The notes beneath the pieces are model-generated. The model did not search any database and had not been told where the DNA came from. It was given only the letters and a program-made list of their open reading frames with translations. Position numbers and translations under genes: made by a program. From positions 62,001-126,000 of the forward strand of contig CALKXV010000013.1 in assembly GCA_938005545.1 (NCBI GenBank): DNA of 64,000 nucleotides. The letters are read 5' to 3'. Source of the DNA: an uncultured Paracoccaceae bacterium. Lineage in GTDB: Bacteria > Pseudomonadota > Alphaproteobacteria > Rhodobacterales > Rhodobacteraceae. Shown one piece after another: positions 45,681-54,816 of the stretch; position 1 is the stretch's first letter, and each line of letters starts with the position of its first letter.

Positions 45681-46931
45681 TTAGGGGCGTTTGAGCAGCA
45701 AAACCGTACCCTGACCCCCATCAGCGCAGATGGAAACAACGGCAAGGCTGCCAGAGGGATATTCTGCCAGTTCCTTACAGGCCTGGCTCATGATCCGCGC
45801 ACCTGTTGCGCCAAACGGATGGCCGATTGCGAGGCTACCGCCATTGGGGTTCAGGCGATCCATCGGGAAGGCCCCCAGATCATCTGTCACGCCTGCCTTG
45901 TCGCGGCGGTAATCAGGGTCCGAGATCATCTTGATATTTGCCAGAACTTGTGCTGCAAAGGCCTCGTGAATTTCCCAAAGCGCAACATCATCCAGACGCA
46001 AACCATGCCGTGCCAACAGCTTGGGGATAGCGCGGGCAGGAGCCATCAAGATTCCTTCGTCGGTGTAATCCATTGCTTCGATCTGCCAATCGAGCAGTTC
46101 ACAGCCGTCATCACGACCTAGCGTTTCCATACCTTTGTCATCGCATACCCAGATCGCAGCAGCACCATCCGTCAGGGGGGATGAGTTGCCCGCTGTCAGG
46201 CTGCCTGCGTCAGAGCGGTCAAAAACAGGTTTCAGAGTGGCTAGTTTTTCCAGTGTTGAATCCGCTCTGGGAATTGCGTCGCCTTTGACGTCATCAACCT
46301 GAACAATCAGATCGTCGAAAAAGCCGGCACCTTGTGCATCCGTCGACCGTTTGTGGCTGTTAAACGCGACCTCGTCTTGTTGGTTTCGAGGGATTTTGAA
46401 CCGTTGCGCCGTATCTTCAGTGTGTTCCCCCATGGAACGGCCCGAAATCCGGTTCGCCCAACCTTTGATTGGTAAATCAAAGTTATCTGCTTTCAGGGAC
46501 TGGATCGCAGCCAAGGCTTCTGTGGGGTTCGTCATGGCAAGACCCGCAATCATTTGAGCGGTATCGGACTTGAGGGCAATCGGCACGCGGCTCATCACTT
46601 CGACACCACCGACGAGACCCAGATGAGTGCCACCGCGGCCCACCATTCCGGCGGCCTGAATGGTGCCCATCATGCTGGTGGAACAGGCGAGGATCGTGGA
46701 AAAGGCGGGAATGGATGGATCAAGCCCTGCTTCAAGCGATAACTCTCTGGATAGGTTAGAAATTGTGGGGCTTGGGATGACCTGACCCCATGCCACGAAA
46801 TCAGGCCGCGCGTGCTCTGTCATTACTTTGATAACGGGTGACGATAGCGAGATTGAATCGTGTTTGGCGAAATGTGTTCCGGCCTTAACGAAAGGGGTCC
46901 GTTTACCGGGGACGAGATAAATTTTGGTCAT
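45681..46931 (-). CDS. Acetyl-CoA C-acyltransferase (thiolase)
   Basis: The 416-residue thiolase has the acyl-accepting Cys83 in ILACSTSMMGT, the His of LAIGHPFGATGAR and the second active-site Cys in SICADGGQG, so it looks catalytically complete. It resembles FadI/FadA-type thiolases of beta-oxidation. The ATG at 46931 has AAAGG; the frame upstream to 47039 is not used. It is the last gene of the likely minus-strand cluster from 52089 downwards. Confidence 0.9.
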   Translation of the reverse strand: MTKIYLVPGKRTPFVKAGTHFAKHDSISLSSPVIKVMTEHARPDFVAWGQVIPSPTISNLSRELSLEAGLDPSIPAFSTILACSTSMMGTIQAAGMVGRGGTHLGLVGGVEVMSRVPIALKSDTAQMIAGLAMTNPTEALAAIQSLKADNFDLPIKGWANRISGRSMGEHTEDTAQRFKIPRNQQDEVAFNSHKRSTDAQGAGFFDDLIVQVDDVKGDAIPRADSTLEKLATLKPVFDRSDAGSLTAGNSSPLTDGAAAIWVCDDKGMETLGRDDGCELLDWQIEAMDYTDEGILMAPARAIPKLLARHGLRLDDVALWEIHEAFAAQVLANIKMISDPDYRRDKAGVTDDLGAFPMDRLNPNGGSLAIGHPFGATGARIMSQACKELAEYPSGSLAVVSICADGGQGTVLLLKRP

Positions 46932-47007
46932 TTGGTTGCCTTTCGATTCTTTTCCAGTCCCTGCACAGCAGACTGGCAGATCAACAGTGCAGAGCAGAGG
47001 GAACCCA

Positions 47008-47955
47008 TTATTTGAGGTTCCTTGCAGCCATAAAGGCACGGATCCGCGAAGCGATCAGGGAGCCATCTTCTTCAAGGGCAAAGTGGCCGGTGTCGAGAAT
47101 ATGATAGTCCACATCCTTTACGTCGCGTTTAATACCTTCGGCACCAGGCGTTGGGAAAAACGCGTCATTTTTTGCCCAAACAACCAAGCTCGGGGGCTGG
47201 TTGTCTTTCAGGTACTGCTGCCATTCCGGGTAAAGTGCGACGTTGTTGCGGTAATCATAGAACAGGCCAAGCTGCACTTCGTGTTGACCCGGCCGAGAAA
47301 GTGATTGGTAATCAAGCAACCAGTTGTCAGGCAATATCCCATCAGGATTGCGGGTACCGTGCGTGTACTGCCACTTCAAACCTTCAAGGCTGAATACATT
47401 GCTGGCAATTGCTTTTTCCAGTTCGGCATCGCGACCTTCCCACAGTTTAATAATTGGCGCCCATGCTTCCTTGTTCAGGCCTTCCTCGTAAAGGTTGCCG
47501 TTTTGGAAAACCAAGGCATTGACCCGTTCAGGATGTTGTACTGCGATACGTAGGCCGACCGGAGCGCCATAGTCCTGAAGGTACATAGTGTAGGTCGAAA
47601 TTTCACGCTGCTCCAAGAACGTGTTGACGGTTTTGGAGAAGTTATCAAACGAGTATTCATATTCGCTCGGGTCTGGAAAATCGCTTGCACCAAATCCCGG
47701 GTAGTCCATCGCAATAACATGAAACTCGTCGCCCAACTCGCGAATGAGGTTGCGGTACTGGTGGGACGAGCTAGGAAAACCGTGAAGAAGGACGATTGAG
47801 GATGGATTTTCAGCACCTGCTTCGCGGTAAAAAACTTTTACCCCATCGACGGTCTCGTAACCATAAGTCACGTCCGCAGCGATGGCTGCGGACGCAGATA
47901 CGGACAAGGACAGCGCGGTAGCAAAAACGAGAAGCATCAGTTTTCTGGGATCCAT
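47008..47955 (-). CDS. Exported alpha/beta hydrolase, dehalogenase/epoxide-hydrolase-like
   Basis: The 315-residue protein has an N-terminal signal peptide (about 1-26, ending AAIAA). The hydrolase core has HGFPSSSHQY (58-67) and, at the nucleophile elbow, LQDYGAPVG with Asp128 as the expected nucleophile. A nucleophilic Asp rather than Ser points to the haloalkane dehalogenase or epoxide hydrolase branch, with the late His in DTGHFALEE. It should act in the periplasm. Substrate unknown. Confidence 0.82.
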   Translation of the reverse strand: MDPRKLMLLVFATALSLSVSASAAIAADVTYGYETVDGVKVFYREAGAENPSSIVLLHGFPSSSHQYRNLIRELGDEFHVIAMDYPGFGASDFPDPSEYEYSFDNFSKTVNTFLEQREISTYTMYLQDYGAPVGLRIAVQHPERVNALVFQNGNLYEEGLNKEAWAPIIKLWEGRDAELEKAIASNVFSLEGLKWQYTHGTRNPDGILPDNWLLDYQSLSRPGQHEVQLGLFYDYRNNVALYPEWQQYLKDNQPPSLVVWAKNDAFFPTPGAEGIKRDVKDVDYHILDTGHFALEEDGSLIASRIRAFMAARNLK

Positions 47956-48076
47956 TACTTATTCCTTTTGATCAGGCGATGAGGGGCGGACCGTCATTTT
48001 TTACAAATACCCCCAGTTAACAAACGCTCCGGTTATCACTAGCAGAGCCTGGTTTGTCACGAAGGTGTGGTGTAGC

Positions 48077-48538
48077 TTATTCGCTGGGTTTGAAATCAAA
48101 CCCTTCGTCAGAAAACATAAAGAACTCGCACGGCGTATCCGAGACACAAGCGGTTGTGTGGACGCTTCCAGCCGCGACCGACCAGAACGATCCAGGCTTG
48201 AGGATTGGCGGGTTTTCTTCTCCTGAAAACGGATTTGTCATTTCACCGGATACGACGATTGCGCGGTAAGCATGCGAGTGGGTGTGGGGAGGTGTCTCGA
48301 AGTTCGCCGGAAAGCGCCCAAACGTTCCGTGCGATTGTCCGTCTCGATTACCATATGCTCTAGCGAAGTTGATCGTGTCATCGCCAGGGAAAGCCGGCAA
48401 AAACTCTTTCTCTTCAACGGGCAATGCAGAGTCTACTATCTTTCTATCATCTGCAGCGGCTTGTACAGTAACCGAAAAGAATAGCGTTACTGTGGCCAAA
48501 CTCGTGACTGTAAGCGATGAGAGGGTGAAATTGTTCAT
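48077..48538 (-). CDS. Secreted cupin protein
   Basis: The 153-residue protein has a signal peptide (about 1-29) and a single cupin domain with a metal-site pattern (THSHAYRAIVVSG, then KPGSFWSVAAGSVHTTACVS). Two Cys near the C-terminus (TACVSDTPCEF) may form a disulfide. It resembles the DUF4437 group. The position next to exported hydrolase and SDR suggests a role in the same pathway. The next gene, an SDR, lies 30 bp upstream on the same strand. Confidence 0.78.
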   Translation of the reverse strand: MNNFTLSSLTVTSLATVTLFFSVTVQAAADDRKIVDSALPVEEKEFLPAFPGDDTINFARAYGNRDGQSHGTFGRFPANFETPPHTHSHAYRAIVVSGEMTNPFSGEENPPILKPGSFWSVAAGSVHTTACVSDTPCEFFMFSDEGFDFKPSE

Positions 48539-48568
48539 TTTTGGACTCCTGAATTCGAGTTGCTCGAT

Positions 48569-49336
48569 CTAGTTCCGACCAGCCATCACACCGCCGTCGA
48601 CGTTGTGGACTGCACCAGTCGTCCAACCAGCTTTTTCAGACAGCAAGAAGACCGCGTGATTGGCGACATCTTCGACCTGTCCGACACGTCCAATCGGATG
48701 GAATGCGTCAAACCCGTCACTCAAAGTTTTTTCGATTTTGTCAGGTTCGATGAAGGCCCCATAAATTGGGGTAATGACCACCGCCGGAGCAATCGCATTA
48801 ACTCGGATATTGTGTTCACCAAGCTCCATGGCGAGGTGTTGTGTTAGCGAATGAATTCCAGCCTTGGCCATGGAGTAAGCTGCAGAGGGTGTAGCTTTGA
48901 TCGCTTGGTGGGCCCACATGGATCCAATGTTCACGATAGAGCCGCCCTCGTTTTTCATCATATTGCGTACTACCGCCTGAGTGAAGAAATACGTCGAACG
49001 ATTCAGATCCATGTATTTGTCATAGTCTTCCGCTTCGGTCTCAATGAAAGGCTTTGGTGCGAAAACGCCAGCCGCATTGACCAAATGGTTGATATGGCGA
49101 GGCTCGTCGTCAATTCTTTTGATGAGCGTTGCAACTGCATCAGAGTCGCGCAGGTTGACCGCGATTGACTCCGCAGACCCTGCCCTGATGGCATTGAGAT
49201 CATTCATGGCTTTTTCCAGCCGATCAGCTCCTTGAGAGAACAGGACAACTGTATGACCACTTTCAACAAGTTGCTTTGCCGTGGCAAAGCCCATGCCGGA
49301 TGAACCGCCCAAGATATAACTTACATGTTCGTGCAT
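48569..49336 (-). CDS. Short-chain dehydrogenase/reductase
   Basis: The 255-residue SDR has GGSSGMGFATA near residues 10-20, NAAGVFA (NAG motif), the catalytic YSMAKAG and VHNVDGGVMAG at the C-terminus. It is cytosolic. It lies between the exported cytochrome c and cupin genes. The substrate is unknown. Confidence 0.87.
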   Translation of the reverse strand: MHEHVSYILGGSSGMGFATAKQLVESGHTVVLFSQGADRLEKAMNDLNAIRAGSAESIAVNLRDSDAVATLIKRIDDEPRHINHLVNAAGVFAPKPFIETEAEDYDKYMDLNRSTYFFTQAVVRNMMKNEGGSIVNIGSMWAHQAIKATPSAAYSMAKAGIHSLTQHLAMELGEHNIRVNAIAPAVVITPIYGAFIEPDKIEKTLSDGFDAFHPIGRVGQVEDVANHAVFLLSEKAGWTTGAVHNVDGGVMAGRN

Positions 49337-49361
49337 TTTGCGTTCCTTTAATATTCTGTTC

Positions 49362-49895
49362 TTATTTCTTGGCTACGGGCCAATATGAAATGAATCCGTC
49401 AGCATTTGGCATTTCGACACGCGGCAGGCTATCGGCATTCATAATCGTATCGTCCGTGATGATTTCGTTCTGGCTGAGGAGGTAGGCAACAACCGCATAG
49501 ACCTCATCATCGCTCAGACTGCCGGGCGCGTAATATGGCATCGCCCGTCGAACATAGTCAAAAAGCGTGGTCGAATAGGGCCAGAAGCTGCCTACGGTCT
49601 TGATGTGGTCGGGGCTCGTCAGCGTTCCGACGCCGCCAACCAGATCGCCGGCCGGGCCGCCCTTGCCGTTTTCGCCGTGACAGGCTGAGCATTGTTCGGA
49701 CCAAATATTGCTGCCCTCGGCAGAGGTGCCGCTTCCGGTCGGAAGACCGACACCATCAGGCCCGATGGAAATGTCCCAATTGACAAGGTCGCTTTCGCTT
49801 ACGACCTTCCCGAGGTTTTGCGCATGCACCGGCGTGACCAAAGTGAATACCGCAACGGCCGTGGCCGTTTTAATACCAAACTTACGCATAGACAT
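49362..49895 (-). CDS. Monohaem cytochrome c, partner of the SoxC-type dehydrogenase
   Basis: The 177-residue protein has a signal peptide ending near PVHAQ, one haem motif CSACH (69-73) and the likely axial Met119 in AMPYYAPGSLSDDE, the class I cytochrome layout of SoxX/SorB-type electron acceptors. It starts 14 bases inside the molybdoenzyme gene, with a GGAGGGG site, so the two are coupled and probably form one periplasmic complex. The electrons would pass to the respiratory chain. Confidence 0.88.
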   Translation of the reverse strand: MSMRKFGIKTATAVAVFTLVTPVHAQNLGKVVSESDLVNWDISIGPDGVGLPTGSGTSAEGSNIWSEQCSACHGENGKGGPAGDLVGGVGTLTSPDHIKTVGSFWPYSTTLFDYVRRAMPYYAPGSLSDDEVYAVVAYLLSQNEIITDDTIMNADSLPRVEMPNADGFISYWPVAKK

Positions 49896-51174
49896 TGCTG
49901 ACCCCTCCGTCGCTGGACACGGCCCAGGCCTGAATCGCGTTCTGATGAAAGATCTGGTTCGCCGCATAAGGTTCATACCAGGCCTCCCGTGTTGGCTGTA
50001 CGGTACCGGCTTCGTCGGTGGCGCGGCTCATCAATGTGGCTGACTGACCGGTCCACTGCCACGGCAACTGGAATCGGGTCAGCGCACGTGACGGCGTCTG
50101 ATCAGGGATCAGCGCTTCGGCCCATGATGCACCGCCATCCGCAGAAACCTCTACCTTGTTAATCCGTCCGGCACCGGACCAGGCAAGACCGCTGATCTGA
50201 TAGAGGCCCTTTGCGCCCGGCTCCCTGCCCGGCGAAGGGGATGTGATGACGGATTTTACGCCCATCTCATAGGTGAACTGGCGCGATTTACCGTCTTTTT
50301 GCAGCAAGGTATATTTTGATGTCTCGTCTTTTGCATGCACGGGGGCAGAGACAACCTTGACCCGGCGCAGCCATTTGACGTTCATGCTGCCCTGCCATCC
50401 GGGCACGACCAACCGCATCGGATAGCCCTGTTCTGGGCGAAGCCTTTCGCCATTCTGATAAAGCGCGATGAACGCGTCCCCATCAATAGCTTTCTCGATC
50501 GGGATGGAGCGGCTCATCTTGGCAGCATCACCGCCCTCGGCGACCAGCCATTTACCCTGGGGTGACACGCCGGCTTCTTCAAGCAGTTGCGCCAGTGAAA
50601 CACCTGCCCACTCGGCGTTTCCGATCAGACCGTGGATCTCACCGGCTGTCCGTTGCTGCGCCTCGTCAAAGCTGTTGAATAGGCTGTTGCCAGCACATTC
50701 AATGAAGCAGGTCTTTGTTACCATCGGATAGCGCAGCAACGCTTCAACCGTGAACACAAGCGGGCGCTCAACCAGACCATGGATCGCAAATTGATGCTCG
50801 GCTGGATCAATCTCGGGGATGCCGCTGTGATGCCGCTCAAAGAAAAGACCGTTTGGTGTTATCGTTCCAGCAAGCTTTTCTAAGGGCGTGAATGAGACGC
50901 CCGACCCATCTCCGATACCCTCAGGAAACAAAGGTAGTGTCGGGCGCACCACTTCGTTTTCAAAAGGTGACGGCTGACCATAACCGGTCAGATCAAGGCC
51001 GGGCGAAGAGCTCCAATCAGGAACTCTCAGCTCCTCTGCATGAACAATTCCAGAAGATAGACCCATTGCACCTAAGGTGGGGAGACCAGTGCGAAGCAAC
51101 CAGCGCCGGGAAACGAGACCATTTCCAGCGGTGTGCTCTTCCGTGCTAAGGGGGAGAAGCTTAGAGGAAGTCAT
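49882..51174 (-). CDS. soxC: SoxC-type sulfite dehydrogenase, molybdopterin subunit
   Basis: The 430-residue protein has a Tat signal (VSRRWLLRTGLPTLG), fitting export after cofactor insertion. It has the sulfite-oxidase-type Mo-binding core with the coordinating Cys in CFIECAGNS (Cys160), the SoxC-like block GTITPNGLFFERHHSGIPEI and a C-terminal dimerisation domain. It probably oxidises sulfite, or a related substrate, in the periplasm, using the following cytochrome c. No other sox genes are present, so its partner pathway may be unusual. The ATG at 51174 is chosen; a TTG at 51204 would add ten residues. Confidence 0.88.
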   Translation of the reverse strand: MTSSKLLPLSTEEHTAGNGLVSRRWLLRTGLPTLGAMGLSSGIVHAEELRVPDWSSSPGLDLTGYGQPSPFENEVVRPTLPLFPEGIGDGSGVSFTPLEKLAGTITPNGLFFERHHSGIPEIDPAEHQFAIHGLVERPLVFTVEALLRYPMVTKTCFIECAGNSLFNSFDEAQQRTAGEIHGLIGNAEWAGVSLAQLLEEAGVSPQGKWLVAEGGDAAKMSRSIPIEKAIDGDAFIALYQNGERLRPEQGYPMRLVVPGWQGSMNVKWLRRVKVVSAPVHAKDETSKYTLLQKDGKSRQFTYEMGVKSVITSPSPGREPGAKGLYQISGLAWSGAGRINKVEVSADGGASWAEALIPDQTPSRALTRFQLPWQWTGQSATLMSRATDEAGTVQPTREAWYEPYAANQIFHQNAIQAWAVSSDGGVSNVYA

Positions 51175-51225
51175 TTCGGATTTACCTTCTAAAATTTGGT
51201 TCAATCGGACAGTAGAGGAGGGTTG

Positions 51226-52089
51226 TTAACTAGATGCTTTGATCCGCGTGACAGCGTCTTCGGTCCACCAAACGCCATTTGCAACCATGCGGTAATTGAT
51301 CAATGCCGCCAGATAGCCATCGCCTTCGGGGACTTTTGCGCCAGCCGTCGCGTCACGAACAACCGCAACTTCATATCCAAGCTCAAGCATCTCATAGAGG
51401 TGAGCTTGAACGCACAAATTCGCCGACATACCGCCCAAGATCACCTTGTCGATGCCTTGCTTTCGCATCTGCAGGTTCAGATCATTCTGCGCCGGTCCGT
51501 AAATCTTGTGAGGCGAACAGACCACTGTCTTGCCGTCATTGATGTACTTTTTGTACTGAGGCATCCAATCCGCGCCTGACCCGTCGAAGTTGTCGACGTT
51601 AAGTGCACTTTCACGATCGAACATTTTGATCGCGTGCATCGTTTTTTCCAACGTGCCTTCAAATTTCCACTTGTGGTCGTGCGGATAGTAATAATGAGGG
51701 GAAATGAAGACGGGCATATCCACCGACTTGGCGGCTTCGAACAACTTCTCAATGTTGTCGACTGTTTGTTGTTCTGTCACGCTTTCGCCAACGACGCCCC
51801 AAGTGACGCCCTTTTCAGACAGAAAATCGACCTGCGGGTCGACGATGACCAAGGCGGTTCTTCCGGGCTCGATCTCCATATCGACTTCAGGCAAGCCACC
51901 CTTTTCAGGGTCGGCATACAGCGCTTCGGCCTCATCTGTCGCGGCGTTTACAGCACCAGACATCCCGGTTGTCACCGCAGCTGTTGCCGCGGCAAGCGTT
52001 ATGCCGCTATTTGCAAGTAAACGGCGCCGTGACTGGTCGATCTGGCCCGGGTCTGCTTCACACCCACATGGGTTGGTCGTTTCGTCCAC
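51226..52089 (-). CDS. Tat-exported cysteine hydrolase (isochorismatase fold)
   Basis: The 287-residue protein has a Tat-like signal (SRRRLLANSGITL) and an isochorismatase-type core with Asp85 (LVIVDPQVDF), the catalytic Lys region and Cys226 in SANLCVQAH. Family members hydrolyse amide or ester bonds, but the substrate is unknown here. The start is GTG at 52089 with AAGGAG seven bases before it. It is the first gene of the likely minus-strand cluster and is divergent from the P460 genes. Confidence 0.86.
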   Translation of the reverse strand: MDETTNPCGCEADPGQIDQSRRRLLANSGITLAAATAAVTTGMSGAVNAATDEAEALYADPEKGGLPEVDMEIEPGRTALVIVDPQVDFLSEKGVTWGVVGESVTEQQTVDNIEKLFEAAKSVDMPVFISPHYYYPHDHKWKFEGTLEKTMHAIKMFDRESALNVDNFDGSGADWMPQYKKYINDGKTVVCSPHKIYGPAQNDLNLQMRKQGIDKVILGGMSANLCVQAHLYEMLELGYEVAVVRDATAGAKVPEGDGYLAALINYRMVANGVWWTEDAVTRIKASS

Positions 52090-52598
52090 AGGTCCACTCC
52101 TTCTTCTGTTTGTCTTTGGAGCATGATGCGCGTTCGAGGGCTCCCATGATTTCAGAAAACGTTGGCAGATCCCAAATTCTTGCAGAAATCAGTTTTCTTT
52201 CCACCCTTCGTCGGGACTAATTTGGACTATCTTGCAGGGGGAACATGTGACGCCAGAGACATTATACGGTACCATCTGCATTGGCTTCACCGGCAGACGT
52301 GTTGTGCACGCTTGCTATGAGTCTAAGCAGTGTAAGCCGCTATCTCGGCACGCCTTCACAAAACTAAAACCAATCCATTCTGCGAATTGTTACCGGCTCT
52401 AAATTGGAACATGCGGTCAAAGATTTACCGTTTTGCGTTTAAAGTAGCACTTAAAATCCTGAACAATGGAAACGCATCGCAGCATTCTGGCACCGCCGCA
52501 ATATTTCGATATCACACCATCTAAAATGGCATCAATCTGATGAGAAAGTGGAATTTCGAAGATCCCTGAAAAATCGCTGCCGGCAAGGAGTGCCAACC
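52090..52598. other. Long intergenic region between divergent clusters
   Basis: This 509-bp gap separates the cysteine hydrolase from the first P460 gene and must carry both promoters. No gene is credible in it. A CRP-like half site (TGTGACGCC) occurs near 52245, but its right half is poor. The length suggests a regulated control region. Confidence 0.5.
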
Positions 52599-53183
52599 AT
52601 GTTAACAGCTTGCAGACAAGTTAGTCCTACAACGCTAATTGCCATCGGTATCACTTCAATTTTTCTGTCAGCGACAATCGGTCAAGGACAAACCGCTGCT
52701 GATCCTTCAAGTTCTGTCGATCAAGCCGGAAATATTCGGGTTCCAGATGTGAACTATCGCAAAGAGTGGATCGCCCTAGGCACCTGGGCTGTTGCCGCTG
52801 ATGAGGGGGGGCTTGGTTCCAACGGCATGCACGTCGTGTACACACAGGAAGAAACGATCACAGCCTATCTTGAGACAGGCAAATTTCCTGACGGCGCCGT
52901 TCTTGTGAAAGAGCTGCTAGGTACCGAAACCGCCGAAATGACAACTGGAACCATCAGCCGAGCTGGCGAAGTCGAAGGTTGGTTCGTTATGGTCAAAGAT
53001 TCAACTGGCAAATTCGAAGACACAAACGGCCTTTGGGGTGAAGGCTGGGGTTGGGCATACTTTGGTGCTGACAACAGTGCTGAGACAACAACGACAGACT
53101 ATGAATCAGAGTGTTTAGGCTGTCACGTTCCCGCGCAGGATAACGACTGGATCTACACCGAAGGCTATCCAGTCCTGAGATAA
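52599..53183 (+). CDS. Cytochrome P460-family protein, first copy
   Basis: The 194-residue protein has an N-terminal signal (about 1-31) and a single haem motif CLGCH at residues 172-176, near the C-terminus, as in the cytochrome P460 family. In that family a Lys cross-links the haem and the enzyme oxidises hydroxylamine or NO-type substrates; LVKELL near 102 holds the candidate Lys. The ATG at 52599 has AAGGAG nine bases before it; an in-frame ATG 51 bases upstream is less likely. Confidence 0.83.
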   Translation: MLTACRQVSPTTLIAIGITSIFLSATIGQGQTAADPSSSVDQAGNIRVPDVNYRKEWIALGTWAVAADEGGLGSNGMHVVYTQEETITAYLETGKFPDGAVLVKELLGTETAEMTTGTISRAGEVEGWFVMVKDSTGKFEDTNGLWGEGWGWAYFGADNSAETTTTDYESECLGCHVPAQDNDWIYTEGYPVLR

Positions 53184-53280
53184 ACTTCGCATATCAACTC
53201 AATAATCCGATGGTTGCGGACGCCGTCCAGTCAACTGAAGTCCTTAAAAAACTGAAACCCTTATATAAAGGAATACCAAA

Positions 53281-53880
53281 ATGAAAAAGCGATACACATT
53301 TGCATTGACGCTCGCTGCCGTGGCGGCCATGGGAGCAATTGGTCACGGATCGTTTAAACCTGCCGTCGCGCAGCAATCTGAGAATTGGAAGCCTGTTTGG
53401 ACAGCGGATGGTCAATTGCAGTTGCCGACCGGATACCGTGAATGGGTTTACCTGGGTTCGCCTCTCACGCCAAATGCATTGAACGGTGGTGCTGCCGGCT
53501 TCCCCGAGTATCACAACGTTTACATGCACCCCGAAGTATACGCGATCTATAAAGAGACGAAGACGTTTCCTGAGGGTACCATCCTGTTGAAAGAGCTTCA
53601 GCTGACTCTGGAAGCTCAGGAAGACGACGGTTCCCGATCAGAAGTCTCGGGTCGTGGATTTTTCCCTGGCGCGTATAACGGTATCGACATTGCCGTGAAG
53701 GACTCGTCCCGTTTTGCCGATAGTCAAAATTGGGGTTACTTTAACTTCGGTCACCACGCACCACCTTATGCTCAGACAGCGGCTGCCGCACCGACAGAAG
53801 CCTGTGCGTCTTGCCACATCGACAATGCAGACGAAGACATGGTTTTCACTCGCTTCTACGCCATTTTGGGCGCAGAATGA
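53281..53880 (+). CDS. Cytochrome P460-family protein, second copy
   Basis: A 199-residue P460-type protein with a signal peptide ending near PAVAQ, the haem motif CASCH (175-179) and the candidate cross-link Lys in LLKELQ (103-108). It is only distantly similar to the first copy outside the shared REW, LKEL and CxxCH blocks. It follows that gene by 97 bp and ends at a terminator, so the pair is likely co-transcribed. Confidence 0.85.
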   Translation: MKKRYTFALTLAAVAAMGAIGHGSFKPAVAQQSENWKPVWTADGQLQLPTGYREWVYLGSPLTPNALNGGAAGFPEYHNVYMHPEVYAIYKETKTFPEGTILLKELQLTLEAQEDDGSRSEVSGRGFFPGAYNGIDIAVKDSSRFADSQNWGYFNFGHHAPPYAQTAAAAPTEACASCHIDNADEDMVFTRFYAILGAE

Positions 53881-53891
53881 AAGCTCTTGCC

Positions 53892-53917
53892 GGAGGGGTC
53901 GATCCTTGGATCCCTCC
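53892..53917 (+). terminator. Terminator hairpin after the P460 pair
   Basis: GGAGGG pairs with CCCTCC, extended by a GATCC/GGATC inner stem, just 12 bases after the second P460 stop. A T-rich patch (ATCTTCTTG) follows. Confidence 0.65.
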
Positions 53918-54042
53918 ATCTTCTTGAGACAATTGGTGATGGGGTTCAACCGGATACGAAGGTCATGAGTTTGCTTCGATCATCCTAGGATCTGCAATCG
54001 CACAATCCAGAATTGGCCGCGAATAGAAATGAAAGCACAGTC

Positions 54043-54567
54043 ATGACCCAAAATACAAAACAATCAGCAGAATTGGCAAAAACGGTGCATTCAACAGAAA
54101 GCGGCGATGCCAACGAAGAGAAACCCGAAACCGCGCGCGCAACCGAAACCACGGGTGGGAAGTTTCAACAAATCGTCACGAGCGGCAACCACCGTGTTAT
54201 GGCCGATGAACCTGTCGGCTACGGTGGTCTCGATACTGGCTTGTCGCCTTACGACTTCTTGTCATCTGCGGTGGCCACCTGTACCGCAATGACTCTGCGG
54301 GTCTATGCCGAGCACAAGTCCCTTCCGCTGGGTCGCATCAGTGTGGGCGTTACACATGCCAAAGTGCATATGGATGATATGACTACTGCCGCAACATCTG
54401 ACAAAAAATCCAGTGGATACATTGATCGCTTCCAGCGGTCGATCTCAATCGAAGGTGATCTAACGGACGACCTTCGCGACAAATTGATTTCGATTGCTGA
54501 CAAATGCCCTGTTAGTAAGACACTTGAACGTTCGTCCCAAATTGTCACAGTATTTGGTGACAGCTGA
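54043..54567 (+). CDS. OsmC-family peroxide/thiol protein
   Basis: The 174-residue protein matches OsmC/Ohr-like proteins: a flexible N-terminus (about 1-35), the block GLSPYDFLSSAVATCTAMT with Cys80, and the second redox Cys in ADKCPVSKTL. These two Cys reduce organic peroxides with help from lipoyl proteins. The ATG at 54043 gives the expected length; the TTG further upstream adds only ten residues. It is convergent with Dps, consistent with oxidative-stress roles. Confidence 0.85.
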   Translation: MTQNTKQSAELAKTVHSTESGDANEEKPETARATETTGGKFQQIVTSGNHRVMADEPVGYGGLDTGLSPYDFLSSAVATCTAMTLRVYAEHKSLPLGRISVGVTHAKVHMDDMTTAATSDKKSSGYIDRFQRSISIEGDLTDDLRDKLISIADKCPVSKTLERSSQIVTVFGDS

Positions 54568-54816
54568 CGCCGCAGAATTTTGCCTCAAGCGCGCCCTCAT
54601 CCGGTGACAAATAGCGTTCGGTCCGCTCCACAACCGCCGTTGGGCTACCTTCGCACGAAGCGCGTTCAATGAGGAAACCGACGGAATTACAAAGGGCTGC
54701 GATCTGTCACGTAGGGGCGCCAAGCTCGCGAGCAGGAAACAACCGCCACAGGAAAGCACATGACTTTGGTATGATGTTCGGTCATACTTCAAGTAGTGCT
54801 TCAAAACAGGCTTTCT

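Noticed and set aside
52241-52260. CRP-like site near the P460 promoter (TGTGACGCCAGAGACA)
   Set aside because: The right half has AGACA instead of TCACA, so it is not a convincing operator.
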